Positions 52,875 through 61,991 of a DNA stretch of 64,000 bases are shown piece by piece. Source of the stretch: an uncultured bacterium (lineage in GTDB: Bacteria > Actinomycetota > Coriobacteriia > Coriobacteriales > Coriobacteriaceae); contig CAJMQJ010000004.1 of assembly GCA_905215525.1 (NCBI GenBank), positions 124,001 to 188,000 on the forward strand, given 5' to 3'. The notes beneath the pieces are model-generated. The model worked only from the letters and a program-made list of their open reading frames with translations, was not told where the DNA came from and made no database searches. Made by a program: the position numbers and the translations under genes. Position 1 is the first letter of the stretch. Each line of letters starts with the position of its first letter.

Positions 52875-53894
52875 ATGAGTAACGTTCGCGTTTGTGTAGA
52901 CGTTGTGGGCGGAGACGAGAAACCTCAGGTTGTTCTCGATGGTATCGAGGCTGCGCTTGCCGCCGATCCCGATATCGAGGTCTTGGCAGCTGGCCCCTCT
53001 GAAATCGTCAATCCCTTTGCTGCTTCCCATGCACGTGTTGAGGCCCTTGAGGCACCCGACGTTATCGCCATGGATGACGATCCTATTCGCGCCGTGATGA
53101 CCAAGCGCAAGTCCTCGATCGTGCTTGCCTGCCGCGCCATCAAAAAGGGCAACGCGGACGCGTTCTTCTCCGCCGGCTCCACCGGCGCCATGACCGCCGC
53201 TGCTACCGCATACGTGACGCCGTTTAGGTATCAGGCCGAAGGCAAGAAGCAGCCGGTGCGCCCCTGTCTGACCAATGCGTTGCCCAATCGCGCCGGCGGT
53301 CTGACGGTGCTGTGCGATATGGGCGCCAACCCCGATGTCGAGGTCGATGACATGGTGCGTTTTGCCCAGATGGGTAGCGCCTATGCCCGCGTCGTCCTGG
53401 GCATCGAACATCCTCGCGTGGGCCTGCTTGGTAACGGCACCGAGGACGAGAAGGGTTCTAACTTTACCAAGGCCTGCTTCCCTGCTATGAAGGCCGCAGT
53501 TCCGGGCTTTGTGGGCAACTGCGAAGGCACCGACCTCACCTCGGGCAATTTCGATGTCGTTGTTGCCGACGGCATGTCGGGCAATATCGCTCTCAAGGCT
53601 ACCGAGGGCGCTGCCAAGTTTTTGCTGCAGGAGCTCAAGGGCGCCTTTATGGCCTCGCTCGGCACCAAGATCGCCGCGCTGCTCATCAAAAAGCAGATGC
53701 GCGAGATTAAGGCCAAGCTCTCTGGTGATGCCAAGGGCGGCGCGATTCTTTTGGGCCTGCGTGGCGTGGTCCTAATCGGCCATGGCGCCACCTCGGTCGA
53801 GGCTGTTAAAAACGGTACGCTTGCGGCGGTCGAAGCCGTGCGCGCGGGGCTGGTCGAGAACGTCGCCAACTCCATGGACGGCATCGTTTTGTAA
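52875..53894 (+). CDS. plsX: Phosphate acyltransferase PlsX
   Basis: 339 residues from ATG 52875, with AAGGAG at 7 nt; ATG 52869 is too close to the ribosome site. VCVDVVGGDEKPQ, AFFSAGSTGAMTA, LCDMGANP and ERVGLLGNG-like VGLLGNGTEDEKG identify PlsX, which makes acyl-phosphate from acyl-ACP for phospholipid synthesis at the membrane. acpP follows. Confidence 0.95.
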   Translation: MSNVRVCVDVVGGDEKPQVVLDGIEAALAADPDIEVLAAGPSEIVNPFAASHARVEALEAPDVIAMDDDPIRAVMTKRKSSIVLACRAIKKGNADAFFSAGSTGAMTAAATAYVTPFRYQAEGKKQPVRPCLTNALPNRAGGLTVLCDMGANPDVEVDDMVRFAQMGSAYARVVLGIEHPRVGLLGNGTEDEKGSNFTKACFPAMKAAVPGFVGNCEGTDLTSGNFDVVVADGMSGNIALKATEGAAKFLLQELKGAFMASLGTKIAALLIKKQMREIKAKLSGDAKGGAILLGLRGVVLIGHGATSVEAVKNGTLAAVEAVRAGLVENVANSMDGIVL

Positions 53895-53960
53895 GAGCGA
53901 GTTAGAGCGCTGTTATGTGCCTCGCGGCCTGCTTCGTGGGGTAGAATCAGAACCGTGTCT

Positions 53961-53982
53961 TGGTACCGCCCGGGCGGTACCA
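53961..53982 (+). terminator. 22-bp perfect palindrome between plsX and acpP
   Basis: TGGTACCGC-CCGG-GCGGTACCA folds as a 9-bp stem with a 4-nt loop, then ATTCTTTTGG. It is terminator-like but lies only 36 nt before acpP; an operator role is possible. A TAGAAT -10-like box is at 53942-53947. Confidence 0.45.
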
Positions 53983-54018
53983 TTCTTTTGGTATTCATGC
54001 ACTATGAGAGGAAGCGCT

Positions 54019-54261
54019 ATGGACCGCTCCGAAATCTTCGACAAGATCGCCGAGGTCGCTGCTGACGTTCTGGGCGTCGATGTTGCCGAAATTAGCGATG
54101 AGACCACCTTTGACGACCTCGATGCCAACTCGCTCGAGCGCCTGCAACTGGTTACGGCTATCGAGGACGAGTTCAATCTCGAGATCGATGACGAGACCCT
54201 GCTCTCGCTCAACTCTGTCGCCGACGCCGTCGACGCGATCGAAAACGCCAGGGAGGCTTAG
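54019..54261 (+). CDS. acpP: Acyl carrier protein
   Basis: 80 residues, acidic. The phosphopantetheine site is Ser38 in DDLDANSLERLQ, where the usual Asp before Ser is Asn, a tolerated change. Helices match ACP. It carries acyl chains for fatty-acid synthesis and feeds PlsX. GAGAGGA precedes the ATG. It is followed 3 bp later by rnc. Confidence 0.95.
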   Translation: MDRSEIFDKIAEVAADVLGVDVAEISDETTFDDLDANSLERLQLVTAIEDEFNLEIDDETLLSLNSVADAVDAIENAREA

Positions 54262-54264
54262 GTC

Positions 54265-54990
54265 TTGGCTTTATCCGAACGACTTACGCGCGCCCAGGAG
54301 ATTCTGGGCCACGAGTTCAATGACAAGGTGCTGCTGCGCGCGGCCCTTACGCATCCTTCGGCCGTCGAAGGCCAGCCAGTCTCGGCAAGCTACGAGCGCC
54401 TTGAGTTCTTGGGTGATTCCATTTTGGGCGCCGTTGTTGCACGCTCCCTGTTTGTGTCCTATCCGGAGTTTGACGAGGGCAAGCTCACGCGCCTGAAGGT
54501 GTCCCTTGTCTCGGGCGCCACGCTGTCCGAGGTGTCGCACGAGCTGGGTATCGATGACATCATCATCTTTGGTGCCTCCGAGACCGGTACCGGCGCGCGC
54601 GGCCTGCACTCGGCGCTCGAGAACGTCTACGAGTCGCTCGTGGGCGCGCTGTATCTGGACGCCGGCTGGGATGCCGCGGCGGAGTTTATCCACCGTACGC
54701 TTAAGCCACATTTGGCATCCGAGCGTGCCGAGCACCCTGCGAACCCCAAGTCGTATTTGCAGGAGTGCGTGCAGGCCGACGGCCACGAGCCTCCCGCGTA
54801 CAAGCTGGTCGGCTCCGAGGGCCCTGCGCATGCGCCCACCTTTACCGCCGTGGTGTTGATCGATGGTATTCGCCAGGGTCGCGGCTCCGGCTCCTCAAAG
54901 AAGGAAGCCGAGGGAGCCGCTGCACTCGAGGCACTTGACCGCATGGGCTACACCACCAACGGCGTGATTCTCAACAAGAAGCCTGTTTAA
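54265..54990 (+). CDS. rnc: Ribonuclease III
   Basis: 241 residues from TTG 54265 (GGAGG about nine nt upstream). The RNase III signature ERLEFLGDSIL, the metal-binding ESLVGALYLDAG and a C-terminal dsRBD (GRGSGSSKKEAEGAAALEAL) are present. It cleaves rRNA precursors and double-stranded RNA. It sits between acpP and smc. Confidence 0.95.
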   Translation: MALSERLTRAQEILGHEFNDKVLLRAALTHPSAVEGQPVSASYERLEFLGDSILGAVVARSLFVSYPEFDEGKLTRLKVSLVSGATLSEVSHELGIDDIIIFGASETGTGARGLHSALENVYESLVGALYLDAGWDAAAEFIHRTLKPHLASERAEHPANPKSYLQECVQADGHEPPAYKLVGSEGPAHAPTFTAVVLIDGIRQGRGSGSSKKEAEGAAALEALDRMGYTTNGVILNKKPV

Positions 54991-55000
54991 GCGAGGAACC

Positions 55001-58000
55001 GTGTATCTCAAGTCCCTCACGCTCAAAGGGTTCAAGTCGTTTGCCGACCGCGCCCATATGACGTTTGAGCCGGGCCTGACCGTCATCGTCGGTCCCAACG
55101 GCTCGGGAAAATCGAACATCTCTGACTCGATTCTGTGGGTCCTGGGCGAGCAGAGCGCCAAGCAGCTGCGCGGCCAGGCCATGGAGGATGTCATCTTCTC
55201 GGGCTCGTCAGCGCGCAAGCCGGTGGGTGTCGCCGAGGTCACGCTGGTGCTCGATAACTCGGACCATATGCTGCCCGTCGACTTTGACGAGGTCGCCATC
55301 ACCCGTCGTATGTATCGCTCGGGCGAAAGCGAGTACCTCATCAACTCGAGTCCGTGCCGCCTGATGGACATTCAGGACATCCTGCACGATTCGGGTTTGG
55401 GCAAGGATACGCATTCCATCATCAGCCAGGGCAAGCTCGACGCCATTTTGCAGAGCCGCCCCGAGGAGCGCCGCGCCCTCATCGAGGAGGCCGCCGGCAT
55501 TTCCAAGCACAAACGCCGCAAGGAGCGTGCGCTCAAAAAGATTAAGTCGATGGACGAGCACCTGACGCGTGCCCGCGACATCAATAAGGAAATCGCCCGT
55601 CAGCTGCGACCTCTGGAGCGTCAGGTCGATCGTGCGCGCAAGTACAAAGAGCTGTCCTCGCGCGCGAACGAGCTTACGCAGATGCTAGCCGTCGACGAGC
55701 TGCGTTCGCTGCAGTCGCAGTGGAACGACTTGGAGAGCCGCTCCAAGGAAGGTGCCGCCGAGCTGGAGCTTGCGCAGTACCGCTTGGGCGAAAAGGAACG
55801 CGAGCTCGAGAAGCTCCAGGTCATGCTCGAGGAAAAGGGCCTGTTTGTGGGCGATCTGGGCGAGCAGCGCCGCCATATGCAAGACGTGGTCGGCCGCATT
55901 AACTCCGATATGCGCCTGCTCGAGGAAAAGGGCCACAACATGGTGTCGCGCCTGTCCGACATGCGTGGCCAGATCTCGAGCTCCGAGCACCAGCGTCGTC
56001 GCGTGGTCGAGGAGCTCGAGGACGCGCGTGCACAGCTTGAGGAAGTGACCGGCGCGCACATGCAGGCCCAGGAGGACGTTGACGCCGCTGGTCCTGCCGC
56101 CGCTGAGCTCCACGAGCGGCGCGTGGCGCTCGACAATCAGATTTCGCAGCTTACGCGTGAGCAACGCGATGTGCAGCGTGTGGCCGATAACGCGGCGCTC
56201 GAACTCGCCAAGGTGAAGGACTCGCTGAGCAACGCCGAGGTCGAGGACAACATGTACGCCTCGCGCCTGGAGCAGATTGATGAACAGCTCGAGGAGGTTA
56301 CAGCATCGCTTGATAGCCGTCGCGACCGTGCTGAGGAGCTTGAGAGTGCCCTTGAGGCGGCTCGTCAGGCCCAGAACGATGCGCGCGAGGCCACCGAGGT
56401 CGCCCGTGCAGCCCTGAAGGACTTGCGCAATCGTGAGAGCGAGGCGCGCAACAAGCTGTCCGAGGTGCGCTCGGAGCTTGCCAGCCAAAAGAAGCTTGAT
56501 GCCCGCATGGCAGACAGCTCGCCGCTGGTGAGCCGTCTGATGGGCGCACTGGGCGATGATGTCTCAGGCCGTCTGGGCGACGTGCTCGAGGCTCCTCGTG
56601 AGCTTGAGGGCCTGGTCGAGCAGCTGCTTGCCGGCGATATCGATGCCCTACTGTTTGATGACGCCGCTACGCTTGAGCGTGCCGGTCGTGCTGCTCTGGA
56701 CCAAAAGAAGGCCTCGGGCGAGGCACTGCTGATGGCGCGCGGCGTGAGTGGCTCTGCTGCCGCCGAGGGCGCTGCCGGTACGCGTCTGGTCGATCGTCTG
56801 TCCGTGCGCTCCGGTTATGGCCCGGTTGTCGAGGCCCTTCTTGGCGGCTATTACGTGGTCGATGACTTGGCTGCCGCGTTGGCTGCCCCTGTCGTTGGCG
56901 GTGTGACTTACGTGACCCCCGATGGCGCCCGCGTCGCCTGCGGCGGCCTGGTGCGTGTGGGCCTCGATGCTGGCGAGGCGTCGGGTGCCTTGGAGCGCAA
57001 GCGTCGCATTCGCGAGCTGGAGGGCCTGGAGCCCGATCTAGCTGCTGTGTTTGAGCATGTGTCGGATCAGGTCGTCGAGGCCAATGCGGCCGTTGAGGAG
57101 GCGCGTGCCGCCGAGGGCGATGCCGCCGGCGAGATCGCCCGTCTTGAGGGCGAGCGCCGCTCGCTGCTCTCCGAGATTGGCCGCCTGGAGCAAAGCGCCT
57201 ACAACGCCGAGGTCGAGCGCGTGCGCATCTCCAAGCGCCGCGAGCAGGCCGCCGAGGCCGTTCGCGCTGCGCGCCCGCGCGTTGACGAACTCACCCGTTC
57301 GCGCGACGAGGCCCGCGCGCAGGCAGGCGACCTGGGTCTCCAGATTGCCGAAGCCAACGACGAGCTCGATCGCGTGCGTCGTGACGATTCCGAGGCAGCC
57401 GGCAAGCTCGCCGATGCCAAGGTCCGCCTGGCTCAGACGAGCGAGCGTCTGCGTTCGCTGAAGGGCCGTGTGCCCGACTTGGAGCATCGACTCGAGGGCA
57501 TCGACCGCCGTATCCGCGGAACACGCCAGGCCTCGCGCTCACTCGAGCTGCTGCGCCTGCGTGTCGACCCCATGCACGAGCGCTATTCGGCCCTGCTGGA
57601 TCGCGCATCGGATTGGGCCGCGCGTCTGCGTGATCAGGCTTCGCTCGAGGAGGCGGACTCGGCCTCGCTCAAGAAGACCATCGAAGACGCCAAGGCCGAG
57701 GTCTCCCGCGCCAAGGAGCGGGTCGATGCCGCCACGGCGACGCAAAACGAGTTCAAGGTTTCCCGCGGCAAGCTCGAGGTGCAGGTGGAGGCGGCCATCA
57801 AGGCCATTACCGCCGATGGCACTACGGTGCTCGAGGAAGCGCTCATGCTTCCTGCTCCCACCGACCGCGACGCCGCCGAGCGCGAGCTCAACCAGCTCGT
57901 GCGCCAGATTAACAACCTGGGCCCTGTGAACCAGGTTGCCATGGAGGAGTACGAGCAGCTCAAGCGCCGCGCCGATTACATCGAGGAGCAGCTGGCCGAT

Positions 58001-58537
58001 CTGGAGAGCGCGCGCAAGGCGCTCACCAAGATTACCGTGGCCATCGACCGTAAGATGCGTAAAGCCTTCTTGGTGACCTTCGAGAAGGTCGATGCGAACT
58101 TCCGTGAGATCTTCGCCATGCTGTTCCCGGGTGGCCAGGCTCATCTTGAGATGACCGATCCCGAGCATCCTGCCGAGACGGGCATTGAGGTTGTGGCGCA
58201 GCCGCGCGGCAAGCGCATTACTAAGATGATGCTCATGTCGGGTGGCGAGAAGAGTCTGACGGCGCTCGCCCTGCTCTTTGCCGTGTACCGCACGCGCACG
58301 GTGCCGTTCTATGTGCTGGACGAGGTCGAGGCGGCGCTTGATGACGCCAACCTGTCCAAGCTCATCGGAGCCCTCGATGTGCTGCGTTCCGATACACAGC
58401 TCTTGGTCATTTCGCATCAGCGCCGTACTATGGAGGACGCTGACGTTCTCTATGGCGTCTCGATGCAAGCCGACGGCGTCAGTCGCGTCGTCTCGCAAAA
58501 ACTCGATCGCGAAACCGGAAAGGTCGTGAATGCATAA
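55001..58537 (+). CDS. smc: Chromosome segregation protein SMC
   Basis: 1178 residues from GTG 55001, the usual length. Walker A VGPNGSGKSN in the N-terminal head, two long coiled coils (about 170-500 and 680-1020) around a hinge (about 515-660), then the signature LMSGGEKSLTALALLFA and Walker B YVLDEVEAALDD. It compacts and separates chromosomes with ScpA/ScpB, which are not in this window. The stop overlaps the ftsY ATG. Confidence 0.97.
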   Translation: MYLKSLTLKGFKSFADRAHMTFEPGLTVIVGPNGSGKSNISDSILWVLGEQSAKQLRGQAMEDVIFSGSSARKPVGVAEVTLVLDNSDHMLPVDFDEVAITRRMYRSGESEYLINSSPCRLMDIQDILHDSGLGKDTHSIISQGKLDAILQSRPEERRALIEEAAGISKHKRRKERALKKIKSMDEHLTRARDINKEIARQLRPLERQVDRARKYKELSSRANELTQMLAVDELRSLQSQWNDLESRSKEGAAELELAQYRLGEKERELEKLQVMLEEKGLFVGDLGEQRRHMQDVVGRINSDMRLLEEKGHNMVSRLSDMRGQISSSEHQRRRVVEELEDARAQLEEVTGAHMQAQEDVDAAGPAAAELHERRVALDNQISQLTREQRDVQRVADNAALELAKVKDSLSNAEVEDNMYASRLEQIDEQLEEVTASLDSRRDRAEELESALEAARQAQNDAREATEVARAALKDLRNRESEARNKLSEVRSELASQKKLDARMADSSPLVSRLMGALGDDVSGRLGDVLEAPRELEGLVEQLLAGDIDALLFDDAATLERAGRAALDQKKASGEALLMARGVSGSAAAEGAAGTRLVDRLSVRSGYGPVVEALLGGYYVVDDLAAALAAPVVGGVTYVTPDGARVACGGLVRVGLDAGEASGALERKRRIRELEGLEPDLAAVFEHVSDQVVEANAAVEEARAAEGDAAGEIARLEGERRSLLSEIGRLEQSAYNAEVERVRISKRREQAAEAVRAARPRVDELTRSRDEARAQAGDLGLQIAEANDELDRVRRDDSEAAGKLADAKVRLAQTSERLRSLKGRVPDLEHRLEGIDRRIRGTRQASRSLELLRLRVDPMHERYSALLDRASDWAARLRDQASLEEADSASLKKTIEDAKAEVSRAKERVDAATATQNEFKVSRGKLEVQVEAAIKAITADGTTVLEEALMLPAPTDRDAAERELNQLVRQINNLGPVNQVAMEEYEQLKRRADYIEEQLADLESARKALTKITVAIDRKMRKAFLVTFEKVDANFREIFAMLFPGGQAHLEMTDPEHPAETGIEVVAQPRGKRITKMMLMSGGEKSLTALALLFAVYRTRTVPFYVLDEVEAALDDANLSKLIGALDVLRSDTQLLVISHQRRTMEDADVLYGVSMQADGVSRVVSQKLDRETGKVVNA

Positions 58538-59454
58538 TGGGATTCTTTGACGCTCTCTCGCGCGGACTTGAGCGCAGCCGCGAGGCCCTCAACGAGGTCT
58601 TCTACTTTGGCGGCGAGGTCGACGAGGACTTTTGGGAGGACCTTGAGGACACCCTCGTCATGGGTGACATGGGTGCCGAGGTCGCTATTCAGGTCTCCGA
58701 TGACCTGCGCGATGCTGCTGCCAAGAAGAACCTCAAGACCGCCCCGCAGCTTCGCCGCGCTCTGGCCGAGCAGCTCGAGGGCCATTTTGTGCCTGTTGAG
58801 CGTGATCCGTTTTCCGATACGCCGAGCTGCGTGCTGTTTGTGGGCATCAACGGCGCCGGCAAGACCACAACGGTCGGCAAGATTGCGAGCGCCATGGCTG
58901 CCCGCGGCAAGAACGTGGTGATCGGTTCTGCCGATACCTTCCGCGCCGCCGCCATCGAGCAGCTCGATGTGTGGGGTCAGCGCGCCGGCGTCCCCGTCAT
59001 CAAGCGCGATCGCGGTTCCGACCCGGCGAGCGTGTGCTACGACGTGCTCGATGAGGCCGATAAGCGCGGCAGCGACCTGGTGCTGATCGACACCGCCGGT
59101 CGTCTGCACACAAGCCCCGAACTCATGCGCGAGCTCGCCAAGGTGGCCAACGTGACGCGTAAGCGCGCCGCAAATATGGCCGCCGGTCCCATGCCGGTCT
59201 CGGTCGTGCTTGTGATCGATGCCGCCACTGGCCAGAACGGTCTGAACCAGGCGCTTGAGTTTAACGAGGCGCTGGGCCTGGACGGTATTATCATGACTAA
59301 GCTCGACGGCACGGCTAAGGGCGGTATTGCCATGGCCGTGGCCGAGAAGCTCAAGCTCCCGATCCTGCGCATCGGCGTGGGCGAGCAGGTCGATGACCTG
59401 CAGGAGTTTAACGCCAAAGATTTCTGCCGCGCCCTGGTGGGCGAGTCCAATTAA
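58537..59454 (+). CDS. ftsY: Signal recognition particle receptor FtsY
   Basis: 305 residues. NG domain only, with no long acidic A domain: GINGAGKTTTVGKIAS (G1), DTAGR (G3) and TKLDGTAKGG. It delivers SRP-ribosome complexes to the membrane. It overlaps smc by one base and is followed by ffh at 10 bp. Confidence 0.96.
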   Translation: MGFFDALSRGLERSREALNEVFYFGGEVDEDFWEDLEDTLVMGDMGAEVAIQVSDDLRDAAAKKNLKTAPQLRRALAEQLEGHFVPVERDPFSDTPSCVLFVGINGAGKTTTVGKIASAMAARGKNVVIGSADTFRAAAIEQLDVWGQRAGVPVIKRDRGSDPASVCYDVLDEADKRGSDLVLIDTAGRLHTSPELMRELAKVANVTRKRAANMAAGPMPVSVVLVIDAATGQNGLNQALEFNEALGLDGIIMTKLDGTAKGGIAMAVAEKLKLPILRIGVGEQVDDLQEFNAKDFCRALVGESN

Positions 59455-59464
59455 GGAGTGACTA

Positions 59465-60940
59465 GTGTTTGATTCTCTGAGCGATCGCCTCAACGACACA
59501 TTTGACCGCTTGCGCGGCAAGGGTAAACTGACCGAGGCCGATATCACTTCGGCCATGCGCGATATTCGCATGGCGCTGCTCGAGGCCGACGTTAACTTTA
59601 AGGTTGTCAAGGAGTTCGTTGCCAAGACCAAGGAGCGCTGCATGACCGCCGAGGTCATGGAGTCGTTGTCGCCGGCGCAAAACGTCGTCAAGATCGTGCT
59701 CGACGAGCTCACCGAGATGCTCGGCTCAACCGAGAGCAAGCTCGTCTTTAGCAACCGCATTCCCAATGTCATCATGCTCGTGGGCCTGCAGGGCTCCGGT
59801 AAGACCACGGCTGCCGTAAAGCTTGCCTACCTGCTCAAGAAGCAGGGCCGCTCGCCGTTGCTCGCCGCGTGCGACGTCTACCGTCCCGCCGCTGCCGACC
59901 AGCTGGCCACGCTCGGTGGAGAGATCGGCGTTCCGGTCTTCCGCGGCGACGGCGCGCACCCGGTCGACATCGCCAAGGGTGCCATTCAGGAGGCCGTCGA
60001 CCACCTGCGTGACGTGGTCATTGTCGATACCGCCGGTCGTCTTCAGATCGACGAGCAGATGATGCAGGAGGCCGTCGACATCAAGAAGGCCGTCAAGCCC
60101 GACCAGGTGCTGATGGTCGTCGATGCCATGACCGGCCAGGATATCGTTAACGTCGTCTCGACCTTCGCCGATCGCACCGACTTTGACGGCGTGATCATCT
60201 CCAAGCTCGACGGTGACGCCCGTGGCGGTGGCGCACTTTCGGTGCGTCAGGTGACCGGCAAGCCCATCAAGTTCGTGAGCATGGGCGAGAAACCCGATTC
60301 TCTTGAGCCGTTCTATCCCGATCGCATGGCCAAGCGAATCTTGGGCATGGGCGACGTCGTCGGCATCATCGAGAAGGCCCAGGAGGCAGCCGATGCAGAG
60401 CAGCTCGAGGCTGCCGAGCGTATGCTGCGCGAGGGCTTCACCATGAACGACATGCTCGACCAGATGAAAGCCGTCAAGAAGATGGGCGGCATGAAGGGTA
60501 TCCTGGGCATGCTCCCCGGTGGTCAGCGTGCACTCAACCAGATGGGCGGCAACCTGGACGAGGGCATCTTCGATAAGAACGAGGCCATCATCATGTCGAT
60601 GACCAAGGAGGAGCGCCTGCGTCCCTCCATCATCAACGGTCAGCGTCGCGCGCGTATTGCCAAGGGCGCCGGCGTAACCCCCACCGAGGTCAACAGCCTT
60701 ATGAAGCAGTGGGGCGAGATGAATAAGATGATGGGCCGCATGCGCACGATGGCCAATCAGGCACAGGCCGGCGGCAAGAAGGGCAAAAAGGGCAAGAAGG
60801 GCAAAAAGATGCGCATGCCCAATATCCCTGGGCTGGACGCTATGGGTCTGGGCGGCATGGGCGGCCTGGGTACGGGCGGTCCCAAGTCCGATATGGAGCT
60901 GCTGCGCCAGATGGAAGCGCAGATGCGTAATAAGAAATAG
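59465..60940 (+). CDS. ffh: Signal recognition particle protein Ffh
   Basis: 491 residues from GTG 59465 (AAGGAG upstream). G domain GLQGSGKTTAAVKLA, DTAGR, SKLDGDARGG; then the Met-rich M domain (residues about 300-430) with SMTKEERLRPSIING. A Lys/Gly tail (GKKGKKGKKGKK) and a Gly/Met-rich end are extra. The SRP RNA gene was not found in the window. Confidence 0.96.
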   Translation: MFDSLSDRLNDTFDRLRGKGKLTEADITSAMRDIRMALLEADVNFKVVKEFVAKTKERCMTAEVMESLSPAQNVVKIVLDELTEMLGSTESKLVFSNRIPNVIMLVGLQGSGKTTAAVKLAYLLKKQGRSPLLAACDVYRPAAADQLATLGGEIGVPVFRGDGAHPVDIAKGAIQEAVDHLRDVVIVDTAGRLQIDEQMMQEAVDIKKAVKPDQVLMVVDAMTGQDIVNVVSTFADRTDFDGVIISKLDGDARGGGALSVRQVTGKPIKFVSMGEKPDSLEPFYPDRMAKRILGMGDVVGIIEKAQEAADAEQLEAAERMLREGFTMNDMLDQMKAVKKMGGMKGILGMLPGGQRALNQMGGNLDEGIFDKNEAIIMSMTKEERLRPSIINGQRRARIAKGAGVTPTEVNSLMKQWGEMNKMMGRMRTMANQAQAGGKKGKKGKKGKKMRMPNIPGLDAMGLGGMGGLGTGGPKSDMELLRQMEAQMRNKK

Positions 60941-60964
60941 AGCTGTAATTCCAGCTTGATATGG

Positions 60965-60998
60965 CAAAGGCCACTCGGATGCTACCGGGTGGCCTTTG
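60965..60998 (+). terminator. Terminator after ffh
   Basis: A 14-bp stem CAAAGGCCACTCGG/CCGGGTGGCCTTTG (one G-U) with a 6-nt loop, followed by TTGTTGG. It also lies at the end of the convergent DUF134-NifX gene and may serve both strands. Confidence 0.7.
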
Positions 60999-61060
60999 TT
61001 GTTGGCTTTGATTGTTGGGTTGCGTTCGGCTTCGCGCCCCGAGCTCGCGGTGCCGTGCCG

Positions 61061-61825
61061 TTAGTGGCAGCCGCAGCCCTCGTGGCCTTCGTGGTCGTGG
61101 TGGCCGTGGCAGCCGCAGAACCCGCCATGCTCATGGGTGTGCTCGTGGTCGTGGCTGTGGCAGCTGCACGTGGCCTCGCCGTTCTGTGCGAGCGTGCCGG
61201 CGATAAGGGCCTCGACGCAAGCGTCGCAGCTGCCCTGGGCACCTGCGTATACCGTGATGCCGGCTTGAGCAAGCGCGTTGATAGCGCCTCCGCCGATGCC
61301 GCCGCAGATGAGCGTGTCCACGCCGCCGTTGGCGAGCAGGCCCGCAAGTGCGCCGTGGCCGGTGCCGCCGGTGCCCACGACCTGCTCGTTGAGTACTTTG
61401 CCGTCCTGAATGTCGTAGATCTTGAACTGCTCGCTGCGGCCAAAGTGCATAAAGATGTTGCCGTTGTCGTACGTGGTTGCCACCCTCATGGTGCCGACCT
61501 CCTTTGCTGGCCATGCGGCCGTTGTCGTGGTGATGGGGGAGTATGCGATGTTACCGCCTTCGATGACGATCGCCCGTCCGTTGACCAGCGCGTTTGCCAC
61601 CTTGCGATGCGCGCGGCTGCAGATTGCCGCCACCGTGGCGCGGGCAATGCCCATCTGCTGTGCGACTGCCTCTTGGTTAAGGCCTTCCAGGTCGCACAGG
61701 CGCAGTACCTCGAGTTCGTCGACCGTCATGTCGATGGCCTCTCCGCTGGCAAGGCCATCGGGGGTAAAACCGCGATATTCGGGGATGATCCCGACGCGGC
61801 GCAATTTTTCACGTCTTCCCGCCAT
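61061..61825 (-). CDS. DUF134 helix-turn-helix fused to a NifX/dinitrogenase-cofactor-like domain with His-rich tail
   Basis: 254 residues from ATG 61825. Residues 1-95 are DUF134 (MTVDELEVLRLCDLEGLNQE, AVAQQMGIARATVAAICSRA, a sigma-70-region-4-like HTH). Residues 112-215 are a NifX/NafY/dinitrogenase FeMo-cofactor domain (MRVATTYDNGNIFMHFGRSEQ, LICGGIGGGAINAL). The tail from about 220 is a His/Cys-rich metal-binding stretch (HSHDHEHTHEHGG, CGCHGHHDHEGHEG). It suggests a metal- or cluster-sensing regulator. Palindromes lie just upstream. No nif genes are present. Confidence 0.85.
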   Translation of the reverse strand: MAGRREKLRRVGIIPEYRGFTPDGLASGEAIDMTVDELEVLRLCDLEGLNQEAVAQQMGIARATVAAICSRAHRKVANALVNGRAIVIEGGNIAYSPITTTTAAWPAKEVGTMRVATTYDNGNIFMHFGRSEQFKIYDIQDGKVLNEQVVGTGGTGHGALAGLLANGGVDTLICGGIGGGAINALAQAGITVYAGAQGSCDACVEALIAGTLAQNGEATCSCHSHDHEHTHEHGGFCGCHGHHDHEGHEGCGCH

Positions 61826-61839
61826 ACACTCTCCATATC

Positions 61840-61851
61840 TGACATATGTCA
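61840..61851 (-). promoter_or_regulatory. Operator-like palindrome, proximal
   Basis: TGACATATGTCA is a perfect 12-bp palindrome 15 bp upstream of the DUF134-NifX start. A close copy lies at 61890-61907. Likely an autoregulatory site. Confidence 0.5.
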
Positions 61852-61889
61852 ACAATAGAATAACGACCGTGCGGATTTACGCAAGGAAT

Positions 61890-61907
61890 TTCTGGCATAT
61901 GTCAGAA
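61890..61907 (+). promoter_or_regulatory. Operator-like palindrome, distal
   Basis: TTCTGGCATATGTCAGAA is an 18-nt near-perfect palindrome (one mismatched pair) sharing the (G)CATATGTCA core with the proximal site, 50 bp away centre to centre. It lies between the regulator and thyA, so both genes could be affected. Confidence 0.45.
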
Positions 61908-61991
61908 AATGAGGGCTTATGTTAGGGCTGTGGGGCCGCTTGCGCCTGGGCTACAATGAATCTCGCTTATAGGCGACTGACAGGAGGGTCA

